Source of the DNA: Tipula vernalis
Lineage: Eukaryota > Arthropoda > Insecta > Diptera > Tipulidae
NCBI GenBank assembly: GCA_958295665.1
Contig: OY282560.1
Span: 306,633,236-306,697,235 of the forward strand
Reading direction: 5' to 3'
Length of the DNA: 64,000 nucleotides
In this document: positions 50,700 to 63,995 of the stretch, piece after piece
How the letters are laid out: each line of letters starts with the position of its first letter
Position numbering within the stretch: position 1 is the first letter of the stretch
Notes under the pieces: generated by a model
Told to the model about the DNA's origin: nothing
Database searches by the model: none
What the model saw: only the letters and a program-made list of their open reading frames with translations
Position numbers and translations under genes: made by a program

Positions 50700-53083
50700 T
50701 GATGCCTCTATCAATAGGTATTGAGACCTGTAATTATTATGTCAACGCGCATTTAGATTGCTCGAATATTTCTACCCATTTCGTAGAAAATTCAATTTTT
50801 TGGAAAATCTCCTGAACTATATAGACCAGGAATTTAATGAAAATCTGCAATTGTGCTACGATTTCGATGATTGATGCCTCTATCAATAGGTATTGAGACC
50901 TGTAATTATTATGCCAACGGGCATTTAGATTACTCGAATATTTCTACCCTTTTCGTAGAAAATTCAATTTTATGGAAAATCTCCTGAACTATAGACCAGG
51001 AATTTAATGAAAATCTGCAATTGTGCTCCGATTTCGATGATTGATGCCTCTATCAATAGGTATTGAGACCTGTAATTATTATGCCAACGGGCATTTAGAT
51101 TGCTCGAGTATTTCTACCCATTTCGTAGAAAATTCAATTTTATGGAAAATCTCCTGAACTATAGACCAGGAATTTAATGAAAATCTGCAATTGTGCTCCG
51201 ATTTCGGTGATTGATGCCTCTATCAATAGGTATTGAGACTTGTAATTATTATGCCAACGCGCATTTAGATTGCTCGAATATTTCTACCCATTTCGTAGAA
51301 AATTCAATTTTATGGAAAATCTCCTGAACTATAAACCAGGAATTTAATGAAAATCTGCAATTGTGCTCCGATTTCGATGATTGATGCCTCTATCAATAGG
51401 TATTGAGACCTGTAATTATTATGCCAACGGGCATTTAGATTACTCGAATATTTCTACCCATTTCGTAGAAAATTCAATTTTATGGAAAATCTCCTGAACT
51501 ATATAGACCAGGAATTTAATGAAAATCTGCAATTGTGCTCCGATTTCGATGATTGATACCTCTATCAATAGGTATTGAGACCTGTAATTATTATGCCAAC
51601 GCGCATTTAGATTGCTCGAGTATTTCTACCCATTTCGTAGAAAATTCAATTTTATGGAAAATCTCCTGAACTATAGACCAGGAATTTAATGAAAATCTGC
51701 AATTGTGCTCCGATTTCGATGATTGATGCCTCTATCAATAGGTATTGAGACCTGTAATTATTATGCCAACGGGCATTTAGATTGCTCGAGTATTTCTACC
51801 CATTTCGTAGAAAATTCAATTTTATGGAAAATCTCCTGAACTATAGACCAGGAATTTAATGAAAATCTGCAATTGTGCTCCGATTTCGATGATTGATGCC
51901 TCTATCAATAGGTATTGAGACTTGTAATTATTATGCCAACGCGCATTTAGATTGCTCGAATATTTCTACCCATTTCGTAGAAAATTCAATTTTATGGAAA
52001 ATCTCCTGAACTATAGACCAGGAATTTAATGAAAATCTGCAATTGTGCTCCGATTTCGATGATTGATGCCTCTATCAATAGGTATTGAGACCTGTAATTA
52101 TTATGCCAACGGGCATTTAGATTACTCGAATATTTCTACCCATTTCGTAGAAAATTCAATTTTATGGAAAATCTTCTGAACTATAGACCAGGAATTTAAT
52201 GAAAATCTGCAATTGTGCTCCGATTTCGATGATTGATACCTCTATCAATAGGTATTGAGACCTGTAATTATTATGCCAACGCGCATTTAGATTGCTCGAG
52301 TATTTCTACCCATTTCGTAGAAAATTCAATTTTATGGAAAATCTCCTGAACTATAGACCAGGAATTTAATGAAAATCTGCAATTGTGCTCCGATTTCGAT
52401 GATTGATGCCTCTATCAATAGGTATTGAGACCTGTAATTATTATGCCAACGGGCATTTAGATTACTCGAATATTTCTACCCATTTCGTAGAAAATTCAAT
52501 TTTTTGGAAAATCTCCTGAACTATAGACCAGGAATTTAATGAAAATCTGCAATTGTGCTCCGATTTCGATGATTGATGCCTCTATCAATAGGTATTGAGA
52601 CTTGTAATTATTATGCCAACGCGCATTTAGATTGCTCGAATATTTCTACCCATTTCGTAGAAAATTCAATTTTATGGAAAATCTCCTGAACTATAGACCA
52701 GGAATTTAATGAAAATCTGCAATTGTGCTCCGATTTCGATGATTGATGCCTCTATCAATAGGTATTGAGACTTGTAATTATTATGCCAACGCGCATTTAG
52801 ATTGCTCGAATATTTCTACCCATTTCGTAGAAAATTCAATTTTATGGAAAATCTCCTGAACTATAGACCAGGAATTTAATGAAAATCTGCAATTGTGCTC
52901 CGATTTCGATGATTGATGCCTCTATCAATAGGTATTGAGACCTGTAATTATTATGCCAACGGGCATTTAGATTACTCGAATATTTCTACCCATTTCGTAG
53001 AAAATTCAATTTTTTGGAAAATCTCCTGAACTATAGACCAGGAATTTAATGAAAATCTGCAATTGTGCTCCGATTTCGATGAT
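50700..53083 (+). repeat. Domain VII HOR, 14-mer copy 3 (2384 bp)
   Basis: Same class order as 48316-50699: C with 157a (50700), A (50872), X' (51042), T' (51212), K' (51382), X (51554), X' (51724), T (51894), K 112t (52064), X (52234), K 101t (52404), T (52574), T (52744), K 101t (52914). This is the most recent-looking tandem duplication of the long units. Confidence 0.93.
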
Positions 53084-54447
53084 TGATGCCTCTATCAATA
53101 GGTATTGAGACCTGTAATTATTATGTCAACGCGCATTTAGATTGCTCGAATATTTCTACCCATTTCGTAGAAAATTCAATTTTTTGGAAAATCTCCTGAA
53201 CTATATAGACCAGGAATTTAATGAAAATCTGCAATTGTGCTCCGATTTCGATGATTGATGCCTCTATCAATAGGTATTGAGACCTGTAATTATTATGCCA
53301 ACGGGCATTTAGATTACTCGAATATTTCTACCCTTTTCGTAGAAAATTCAATTTTATGGAAAATCTCCTGAACTATAGACCAGGAATTTAATGAAAATCT
53401 GCAATTGTGCTCCGATTTCGATGATTGATGCCTCTATCAATAGGTATTGAGACCTGTAATTATTATGCCAACGGGCATTTAGATTGCTCGAGTATTTCTA
53501 CCCATTTCGTAGAAAATTCAATTTTATGGAAAATCTCCTGAACTATAGACCAGGAATTTAATGAAAATCTGCAATTGTGCTCCGATTTCGGTGATTGATG
53601 CCTCTATCAATAGGTATTGAGACTTGTAATTATTATGCCAACGCGCATTTAGATTGCTCGAATATTTCTACCCATTTCGTAGAAAATTCAATTTTATGGA
53701 AAATCTCCTGAACTATAAACCAGGAATTTAATGAAAATCTGCAATTGTGCTCCGATTTCGATGATTGATGCCTCTATCAATAGGTATTGAGACCTGTAAT
53801 TATTATGCCAACGGGCATTTAGATTACTCGAATATTTCTACCCATTTCGTAGAAAATTCAATTTTATGGAAAATCTCCTGAACTATATAGACCAGGAATT
53901 TAATGAAAATCTGCAATTGTGCTCCGATTTCGATGATTGATACCTCTATCAATAGGTATTGAGACCTGTAATTATTATGCCAACGCGCATTTAGATTGCT
54001 CGAGTATTTCTACCCATTTCGTAGAAAATTCAATTTTATGGAAAATCTCCTGAACTATAGACCAGGAATTTAATGAAAATCTGCAATTGTGCTCCGATTT
54101 CGATGATTGATGCCTCTATCAATAGGTATTGAGACCTGTAATTATTATGCCAACGGGCATTTAGATTGCTCGAGTATTTCTACCCATTTCGTAGAAAATT
54201 CAATTTTATGGAAAATCTCCTGAACTATAGACCAGGAATTTAATGAAAATCTGCAATTGTGCTCCGATTTCGATGATTGATGCCTCTATCAATAGGTATT
54301 GAGACTTGTAATTATTATGCCAACGCGCATTTAGATTGCTCGAATATTTCTACCCATTTCGTAGAAAATTCAATTTTATGGAAAATCTCCTGAACTATAG
54401 ACCAGGAATTTAATGAAAATCTGCAATTGTGCTCCGATTTCGATGAT
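53084..54447 (+). repeat. Domain VII last HOR, first 8 monomers of a 14-mer (1364 bp)
   Basis: C (53084), A (53256), X' (53426), T' (53596), K' (53766), X (53938), X' (54108), T (54278). After the eighth monomer the order leaves the 14-mer pattern and the core marks 166g and 123a do not recur. Confidence 0.9.
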
Positions 54448-55637
54448 TGATGCCTCTATCAATAGGTATTGAGACCTGTAATTATTATGCCAACGCGCAT
54501 TTAGATTGCTCGAGTATTTCTACCCATTTCGTAGAAAATTCAATTTTATGGAAAATCTCCTGAACTATAGACCAGGAATTTAATGAAAATCTGCAATTGT
54601 GCTCCGATTTCGATGATTGATACCTCTATCAATAGGTATTGAGACCTGTAATTATTATGCCAACGCGCATTTAGATTGCTCGAGTATTTCTACCCATTTC
54701 GTAGAAAATTCAATTTTATGGAAAATCTCCTGAACTATAGACCAGGAATTTAATGAAAATCTGCAATTGTGCTCCGATTTCGATGATTGATGCCTCTATC
54801 AATAGGTATTGAGACCTGTAATTATTATGCCAACGGGCATTTAGATTGCTCGAATAATTCTACCCATTTCGTAGAAAATTCAATTTTATGGAAAATCTCC
54901 TGAACTATAGACCAGGAATTTAATGAAAATCTGCAATTGTGCTCCGATTTCGATGATTGATACCTCTATCAATAGGTATTGAGACCTGTAATTATTATGC
55001 CAACGGGCATTTAGATTGCTTGAATATTTCTACCCATTTCGTAGAAAATTCAATTTTATGGGAAATCTTCTGAACTATAGACCAGGAATTTAATGAAAAT
55101 CTGCAATTGTGCTCCGATTTCGATGTTTGATGCCTGTATCAATAGGTATTGAGACCTGTAATTATTATGCCAACGGGCATTTAGATTACTCGAATATTTC
55201 TACCCTTTTCGTAGAAAATTCAATTTTATGGAAAATCTTCTGAACTATAGACCAGGAATTTAATGAAAATCTGCAATTGTGCTCCGATTTCGATGATTGA
55301 TGCCTCTATCAATAGGTATTGAGACCTGTAATTATTATTCCAACGGGCATTTAGATTGCCCGAATATTTCTACCCATTTCGTAGAAAATTCAATTTTATG
55401 GAAAATCTCCTGAACTATAGACCAGGAATTTAATGAAAATCTGCAATTGTGCTCCGATTTCGATGATTGATACCTCTATCAATAGGTATTGAGACCTGTA
55501 ATTATTATGCCAACGCGCATTTAGATTGCTCGAGTATTTCTACCCATTTCGTAGAAAATTCAATTTTATGGAAAATCTCCTGAACTATAGACCAGGAATT
55601 TAATGAAAATCTGCAATTGTGCTCCGATTTCGATGAT
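54448..55637 (+). repeat. Domain VIII start: X-X-N-L-A-P-X
   Basis: X with 5g (54448), X (54618), N 70a (54788), L 5a 105g (54958, ending 'gatgtt'), A 9g (55128), P (55298, 'attattcc'), X (55468). The run L(105g)-A(9g)-P-X recurs, with other bases, elsewhere in this domain (58360-59039). Confidence 0.87.
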
Positions 55638-56659
55638 TGATGCCTCTATCAATAGGTATTGAGACCTGTAATTATTATGTCAACGCGCATTTAGATTGCT
55701 CGAATATTTCTACCCATTTCGTAGAAAATTCAATTTTTTGGAAAATCTCCTGAACTATATAGACCAGGAATTTAATGAAAATCTGCAATTGTGCTCCGAT
55801 TTCGATGATTGATGCCTCTATCAATAGGTATTGAGACCTGTAATTATTATGCCAACGGGCATTTAGATTACTCGAATATTTCTACCCTTTTCGTAGAAAA
55901 TTCAATTTTATGGAAAATCTTCTGAACTATAGACCAGGAATTTAATGAAAATCTGCAATTGTGCTCCGATTTCGATGATTGATGCCTCTATCAATAGGTA
56001 TTGAGACCTGTAATTATTATGCCAACGGGCATTTAGATTGCTTGAATATTTCTACCCATTTCGTAGAAAATTCAATTTTATGGAAAATCTTCTGAACTAT
56101 AGACCAGGAATTTAATGAAAATCTGCAATTGTGCTCCGATTTCGATGATTGATGCCTCTATCAATAGGTATTGAGATTTGTAATTATTATGCCAACGCGC
56201 ATTTAGATTGCTCGAATATTTCTACCCATTTCGTAGAAAATTCAATTTTATGGAAAATCTCCTGAACTATAGACCAGGAATTTAATGAAAATCTGCAATT
56301 GTGCTCCGATTTCGATGATTGATGCCTCTATCAATAGGTATTGAGACCTGTAATTATTATGCCAACGGGCATTTAGATTACTCGAATATTTCTACCCATT
56401 TCGTAGAAAATTCAATTTTATGGAAAATCTTCTGAACTATAGACCAGGAATTTAATGAAAATCTGCAATTGTGCTCCGATTTCGATGATTGATACCTCTA
56501 TCAATAGGTATTGAGACCTGTAATTATTATGCCAACGCGCATTTAGATTGCTCGAGTATTTCTACCCATTTCGTAGAAAATTCAATTTTATGGAAAATCT
56601 CCTGAACTATAGACCAGGAATTTAATGAAAATCTGCAATTGTGCTCCGATTTCGATGAT
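55638..56659 (+). repeat. C-A-L-T-K-X block
   Basis: C (55638, 172 bp), A 112t (55810), L 112t (55980), T with 'gagatttg' (56150), K 112t (56320), X (56490). The T-K-X trimer is also found at 29653, 30335, 31525, 56660 and 61616. Confidence 0.87.
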
Positions 56660-58359
56660 TGATGCCTCTATCAATAGGTATTGAGACTTGTAATTATTAT
56701 GCCAACGCGCATTTAGATTGCTCGAATATTTCTACCCATTTCGTAGAAAATTCAATTTTATGGAAAATCTCCTGAACTATAGACCAGGAATTTAATGAAA
56801 ATCTGCAATTGTGCTCCGATTTCAATGATTGATGCCTCTATCAATAGGTATTGAGACCTGTAATTATTATGCCAACGGGCATTTAGATTACTCGAATATT
56901 TCTACCCATTTCGTAGAAAATTCAATTTTATGGAAAATCTTCTGAACTATAGACCAGGAATTTAATGAAAATCTGCAATTGTGCTCCGATTTCGATGATT
57001 GATACCTCTATCAATAGGTATTGAGACCTGTAACTATTATGCCAACGCGCATTTAGATTGCTCGAGTATTTCTACCCATTTCGTAGAAAATTCAATTTTA
57101 TGGAAAATCTTCTGAACTATAGACCAGGAATTTAATGAAAATCTGCAATTGTGCTCCGATTTCGATGATTGATGCCTCTATCAATAGGTATTGAGACCTG
57201 TAATTATTATGCCAACGGGCATTTAGATTGCTCGAATAATTCTACCCATTTCGTATAAAATTCAATTTTATGGGAAATCTCCTGAACTATAGACCAGGAA
57301 TTTTATGAAAATCTGCAATTGTGCTCCGATTTCGATGATTGATGCCTGTATCAATAGGTATTGAGACCTGTAATTATTATGCCAACGGGCATTTAGATTA
57401 CTCGAATATTTCTACCCTTTTCGTAGAAAATTCAATTTTATGGAAAATCTCCTGAACTATAGACCAGGAATTTAATGAAAATCTGCAATTGTGCTCCGAT
57501 TTCGATGATTGATGCCTCTATCAATAGGTATTGAGACCTGTAATTATTATGCCAACGCGCATTTAGATTGCTCGAATATTTCTACCCATTTCGTAGAAAA
57601 TTCAATTTTATGGAAAATCTCCTGAACTATAGACCAGGAATTTAATGAAAATCTGCAATTGTGCTCCGATTTCAATGATTGATGCCTCTATCAATAGGTA
57701 TTGAGACCTGTAATTATTATGCCAACGGGCATTTAGATTACTCGAATATTTCTACCCATTTCGTAGAAAATTCAATTTTATGGAAAATCTTCTGAACTAT
57801 AGACCAGGAATTTAATGAAAATCTGCAATTGTGCTCCGATTTCGATGATTGATACCTCTATCAATAGGTATTGAGACCTGTAACTATTATGCCAACGCGC
57901 ATTTAGATTGCTCGAGTATTTCTACCCATTTCGTAGAAAATTCAATTTTATGGAAAATCTTCTGAACTATAGACCAGGAATTTAATGAAAATCTGCAATT
58001 GTGCTCCGATTTCGATGATTGATGCCTCTATCAATAGGTATTGAGACCTGTAATTATTATGCCAACGGGCATTTAGATTGCTCGAATAATTCTACCCATT
58101 TCGTATAAAATTCAATTTTATGGGAAATCTCCTGAACTATAGACCAGGAATTTTATGAAAATCTGCAATTGTGCTCCGATTTCGATGATTGATGCCTGTA
58201 TCAATAGGTATTGAGACCTGTAATTATTATGCCAACGGGCATTTAGATTACTCGAATATTTCTACCCTTTTCGTAGAAAATTCAATTTTATGGAAAATCT
58301 CCTGAACTATAGACCATGAATTTAATGAAAATCTGCAATTGTGCTCCGATTTCGATGAT
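56660..58359 (+). repeat. 5-monomer tandem duplication (850-bp period)
   Basis: Copy 1: T ending 'caatgat' (56660), K 112t (56830), X with 'taactatt' (57000), U 105g with 'ggaattttatg' (57170), A 9g 112c (57340). Copy 2: N 49c ending 'caatgat' (57510), K (57680), X 'taactatt' (57850), U 105g 'ttttatg' (58020), A 9g (58190, with 'gaccatgaa'). The private variants 165a, 'taactatt' and 'ttttatg' in both copies prove direct duplication. The first monomers differ at 29 (t versus c). Confidence 0.93.
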
Positions 58360-59209
58360 TGATGCCTCTATCAATAGGTATTGAGACCTGTAATTATTAT
58401 GCCAACGGGCATTTAGATTGCTTGAATATTTCTACCCATTTCGTAGAAAATTCAATTTTATGGGAAATCTCCTGAACTATAGACCAGGAATTTTATGAAA
58501 ATCTGCAATTGTGCTCCGATTTCGATGATTGATGCCTGTATCAATAGGTATTGAGACCTGTAATTATTATGCCAACGGGCATTTAGATTACTCGAATATT
58601 TCTACCCTTTTCGTAGAAAATTCAATTTTATGGAAAATCTCCTGAACTATAGACCAGGAATTTAATGAAAATCTGCAATTGTGCTCCGATTTCGATGATT
58701 GATGCCTCTATCAATAGGTATTGAGACCTGTAATTATTATGCCAACGGGCATTTAGATTGCCCGAATATTTCTACCCATTTCGTAGAAAATTCAATTTTA
58801 TGGAAAATCTCCTGAACTATAGACCAGGAATTTAATGAAAATCTGCAATTGTGCTCCGATTTCGATGATTGATACCTCTATCAATAGGTATTGAGACCTG
58901 TAATTATTATGCCAACGCGCATTTAGATTGCTCGAGTATTTCTACCCATTTCGTAGAAAATTCAATTTTATGGAAAATCTCCTGAACTATAGACCAGGAA
59001 TTTAATGAAAATCTGCAATTGTGCTCCGATTTCGATGATTGATGCCTCTATCAATAGGTATTGAGACCTGTAATTATTATGCCAACGGGCATTTAGATTA
59101 CTCGAATATTTCTACCCATTTCGTAGAAAATTCAATTTTATGGAAAATCTCCTGAACTATAGACCAGGAATTTAATGAAAATCTGCAATTGTGCTCCGAT
59201 TTCGATGAT
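58360..59209 (+). repeat. L-A-P-X-K block
   Basis: L 105g with 'ttttatg' (58360), A 9g 112c (58530), P (58700), X (58870), K 112c (59040). The L here shares the 'ttttatg' mark with the U monomers at 57170 and 58020, which suggests it is a conversion product spreading that mark. Confidence 0.87.
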
Positions 59210-60573
59210 TGATGCCTCTATCAATAGGTATTGAGACCTGTAATTATTATGTCAACGCGCATTTAGATTGCTCGAATATTTCTACCCATTTCGTAGAAAA
59301 TTCAATTTTTTGGAAAATCTCCTGAACTATATAGACCAGGAATTTAATGAAAATCTGCAATTGTGCTCCGATTTCGATGATTGATGCCTCTATCAATAGG
59401 TATTGAGACCTGTAATTATTATGCCAACGGGCATTTAGATTACTCGAATATTTCTACCCTTTTCGTAGAAAATTCAATTTTATGGAAAATCTTCTGAACT
59501 ATAGACCAGGAATTTAATGAAAATCTGCAATTGTGCTCCGATTTCGATGATTGATGCCTCTATCAATAGGTATTGAGACCTGTAATTATTATGCCAACGG
59601 GCATTTAGATTGCCCGAATATTTCTACCCATTTCGTAGAAAATTCAATTTTATGGAAAATCTCCTGAACTATAGACCAGGAATTTAATGAAAATCTGCAA
59701 TTGTGCTCCGATTTCGATGATTGATACCTCTATTAATAGGTATTGAGACCTGTAATTATTATGCCAACGGGCATTTAGATTGCCCGAATATTTCTACCCA
59801 TTTCGTAGAAAATTCAATTTTATGGAAAATCTCCTGAACTATAGACCAGGAATTTAATGAAAATCTGCAATTGTGCTCCGATTTCGATGATTGATACCTC
59901 TATCAATAGGTCTTGAGACCTGTAATTATTATGCCAACGGGCATTTAGATTGCTCGAATATTTCTACCCATTTCGTAGAAAATTCAATTTTATGGAAAAT
60001 CTTCTGAACTATAGACCAGGAATTTAATGAAAATCTGCAATTGTGCTCCGATTTCGATGATTGATGCCTCTATCAATAGGTATTGAGACCTGTAATTATT
60101 ATGCCAACGGGCATTTAGATTGCCCGAATATTTCTACCCATTTCGTAGAAAATTCAATTTTATGGAAAATCTCCTGAACTATAGACCAGGAATTTAATGA
60201 AAATCTGCAATTGTGCTTCGATTTCGATGATTGATACCTCTATCAATAGGTATTGAGACCTGTAATTATTATGCCAACGGGCATTTAGATTGCTCGAATA
60301 TTTCTACCCATTTCGTAGAAAATTCAATTTTATGGAAAATCTTCTGAACTATAGACCAGGAATTTAATGAAAATCTGCAATTGTGCTCCGATTTCGATGA
60401 TTGATGCCTCTATCAATAGGTATTGAGACCTGTAATTATTATGTCAACGCGCATTTAGATTGCTCGAATATTTCTACCCATTTCGTAGAAAATTCAATTT
60501 TTTGGAAAATCTCCTGAACTATATAGACCAGGAATTTAATGAAAATCTGCAATTGTGCTCCGATTTCGATGAT
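59210..60573 (+). repeat. C-A-P-P-E-P-E-C block
   Basis: C (59210), A 112t (59382), P (59552), P 5a (59722, 'ctattaatagg'), E (59892, 'ggtcttgag'), P (60062, 'gtgcttcga'), E (60232), C (60402). It is rich in E and P, the composition otherwise seen at 4425-5446, and like that block it ends in C followed by a lesioned D. Confidence 0.87.
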
Positions 60574-60761
60574 TGATGCCTCTATCAATAGGTATTGAGA
60601 CCTGTAATTATTATGCCAACGGACATTTAGATTGCTCGAATAATTCTACCCATTTCGTAGAAAATTCAATTTTATGGAAAATCTCCTGAACTATACATAG
60701 ACCAGGAATTTAATGAAAATCTGCAATTGTGCTCCGATTTCCGATGATTTTCTCCGATGAT
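60574..60761 (+). repeat. Class D monomer with 14-bp insertion (188 bp)
   Basis: D (50a, 70a, 112c) with the 4-bp insertion, plus 14 extra bases near its end, where 'gctccgattt' is followed by 'ccgatgattttctccgatgat' split as 'ccgatgattt' and 'tctccgatga'. The extra material looks like slippage on repeated 'tccgat'. The lesion falls at monomer positions about 160-168, close to the end of the 24-bp duplication in the D monomer at 5447. Confidence 0.92.
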
Positions 60762-60935
60762 TGATGCCTCTATCAATAGGTATTGAGACCTGTAATTATT
60801 ATGCCAACGGACATTTAGATTGCTCGAATATTTCTACCCATTTCGTAGAAAATTCAATTTTATGGAAAATCTTCTGAACTATACATAGACCAGGAATTTA
60901 ATGAAAATCTGCAATTGTGCTCCGATTTCGATGAT
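60762..60935 (+). repeat. Second D monomer (174 bp)
   Basis: 50a with 70t and 112t and the 4-bp insertion. It is the only D directly following another D, and it differs from it at 70 and 112. The next monomer (60936) is N 101t, the usual neighbour of D. Confidence 0.9.
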
Positions 60936-63900
60936 TGATGCCTCTATCAATAGGTATTGAGACCTGTAATTATTATGCCAACGGGCATTTAGATTGCTCG
61001 AATATTTCTACCCATTTCGTAGAAAATTCAATTTTTTGGAAAATCTCCTGAACTATAGACCAGGAATTTAATGAAAATCTGCAATTGTGCTCCGATTTCG
61101 ATGATTGATGCCTCTATCAATAGGTATTGAGACCTGTAATTATTATGCCAACGGGCATTTAGATTGCTCGAATATTTCTACCCATTTTGTAGAAAATTCA
61201 ATTTTATGAAAAATCTCCTGAACTATAGACCAGGAATTTAATGAAAATCTGCAATTGTGGTCCGATTTCGATGATTGATGCCTCTATCAATAGGTATTGA
61301 GACCTGTAATTATTATGCCAACGGGCATTTAGATTACCCGAATATTTCTACCCTTTTCGTAGAAAATTCAATTTTATGGAAAATCTTCTGAACTATAGAC
61401 CAGGAATTTAATGAAAATCTGCAATTGTGCTCCGATTTCGATGATTGATGCCTCTATCAATAGGTATTGAGACCTGTAATTATTATGCCAACGGGCATTT
61501 AGATTGCTCGAATATTTCTACCCATTTCGTAGAAAATTCAATTTTATGGAAAATCTTCTGAACTATAGACCAGGAATTTAATGAAAATCTGCAATTGTGC
61601 TCCGATTTCGATGATTGATGCCTCTATCAATAGGTATTGAGACTTGTAATTATTATGCCAACGCGCATTTAGATTGCTCGAATATTTCTACCCATTTCGT
61701 AGAAAATTCAATTTTATGGAAAATCTCCTGAACTATAGACCAGGAATTTAATGAAAATCTGCAATTGTGCTCCGATTTCGATGATTGATGCCTCTATCAA
61801 TAGGTATTGAGACCTGTAATTATTATGCCAACGGGCATTTAGATTACTCGAATATTTCTACCCATTTCGTAGAAAATTCAATTTCATGGAAAATCTTCTG
61901 AACTATAGACCAGGAATTTAATGAAAATCTGCAATTGTGCTCCGATTTCGATGATTGATACCTCTATCAATAGGTATTGAGACCTGTAATTATTATGCCA
62001 ACGCGCATTTAGATTGCTCGAGTATTTCTACCCATTTCGTAGAAAATTCAATTTTATGGAAAATCTCCTGAACTATAGACCAGGAATTTAATGAAAATCT
62101 GCAATTGTGCTCCGATTTCGATGATTGATGCCTCTATCAATAGGTATTGAGACCTGTAATTATTATGCCAACGGGCATTTAGATTGCTCGAATAATTCTA
62201 CCCATTTCGTATAAAATTCAATTTTATGGAAAATCTCCTGAACTATAGACCAGGAATTTAATGAAAATCTGCAATTGTGCTCCGATTTCGATGATTGATG
62301 CCTCTATCAATAGGTATTGAGACCTGTAATTATTATGCCAACCGGCATTTAGATTGCTTGAATATTTCTACCCATTTCGTAGAAAATTCAATTTTATGGG
62401 AAATCTCCTGAACTATAGACCAGGAATTTAATGAAAATCTGCAATTGTGCTCCGATTTCGATGATTGATGCCTCTATCAATAGGTATTGAGACCTGTAAT
62501 TATTATGCCAACGGGCATTTAGATTGCCCGAATATTTCTACCCATTTCGTAGAAAATTCAATTTTATGGAAAATCTCCTGAACTATAGACCAGGAATTTA
62601 ATGAAAATCTGCAATTGTGCTCCGATTTCGATGATTGATACCTCTATCAATAGGTATTGAGACCTGTAATTATTATGCCAACGCGCATTTAGATTGCTCG
62701 AGTATTTCTACCCATTTCGTAGAAAATTCAATTTTATGGAAAATCTCCTGAACTATAGACCAGGAATTTAATGAAAATCTGCAATTGTGCTCCGATTTCG
62801 ATGATTGATGCCTCTATCAATAGGTATTGAGACTTGTAATTATTATGCCAACGCGCATTTAGATTGCTCGAATATTTCTACCCATTTCGTAGAAAATTCA
62901 ATTTTATGGAAAATCTCCTGAACTATAGACCAGGAATTTAATGAAAATCTGCAATTGTGCTCCGATTTCGATGATTGATGCCTCTATCAATAGGTATTGA
63001 GACCTGTAATTATTATGCCAACGGGCATTTAGATTACTCGAATATTTCTACCCATTTCGTAGAAAATTCAATTTTATGGAAAATCTTCTGAACTATAGAC
63101 CAGGAATTTAATGAAAATCTGCAATTGTGCTCCGATTTCGATGATTGATGCCTCTATCAATAGGTATTGAGACCTGTAATTATTATGCCAACGGGCATTT
63201 AGATTGCTCGAATAATTCTACCCATTTCGTATAAAATTCAATTTTATGGAAAATCTCCTGAACTATAGACCAGGAATTTAATGAAAATCTGCAATTGTGC
63301 TCCGATTTCGATGATTGATGCCTCTATCAATAGGTATTGAGACCTGTAATTATTATGCCAACGGGCATTTAGATTGCTTGAATATTTCTACCCATTTCGT
63401 AGAAAATTCAATTTTATGGGAAATCTCCTGAACTATAGACCACGAATTTAATGAAAATCTGCAATTGTGCTCCGATTTCGATGATTGATGCCTGTATCAA
63501 TAGGTATTGAGACCTGTAATTATTATGCCAACGGGCATTTAGATTACTCGAATATTTCTACCCATTTCGTAGAAAATTCAATTTTATGGAAAATCTCCTG
63601 AACTATAGACCAGGAATTTAATGAAAATCTGCAATTGTGCTCCGATTTCGATGATTGATGCCTCTATCAATAGGTATTGAGACCTGTAATTATTATGCCA
63701 ACGGGCATTTAGATTGCCCGAATATTTCTACCCATTTCGTAGAAAATTCAATTTTATGGAAAATCTCCTGAACTATAGACCAGGAATTTAATGAAAATCT
63801 GCAATTGTGCTCCGATTTCGATGATTGATACCTCTATCAATAGGTATTGAGACCTGTAATTATTATGCCAACGCGCATTTAGATTGCTCGAGTATTTCTA

Positions 63901-63995
63901 CCCATTTAGTAGAAAATTCAATTTTATGGAAAATCTCCTGAACTATAGACCAGGAATTTAATGAAAATCTGCAATTGTGCTCCGATTTCGATGAT
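60936..63995 (+). repeat. Terminal mosaic: N, A, T-K-X-U-L-P-X runs
   Basis: N 101t (60936), N (61106, with 'cattttgtag', 'tatgaaaaat' and 'gtggtcc'), A with 63c (61276), N 112t (61446), T (61616), K (61786), X (61956), U (62126), L 105g (62296, 'ccaaccggc'), P (62466), X (62636), T (62806), K (62976), U (63146), L 105g (63316, 'gaccacgaa'), K 9g (63486), P (63656), X (63826, 'atttagtag'). The run T-K-(X)-U-L-(K)-P-X occurs twice with 1190-bp spacing from T (61616) to T (62806); the second copy drops X and gains K. Singleton substitutions are more frequent here than in domain VII. Confidence 0.85.

Noticed and set aside
60730..60761. Mobile-element footprint at 60.7 kb
   Set aside because: The 14 extra bases can be built from neighbouring 'tccgat' and 'gatgatt' motifs, and there is no target-site duplication or element sequence.
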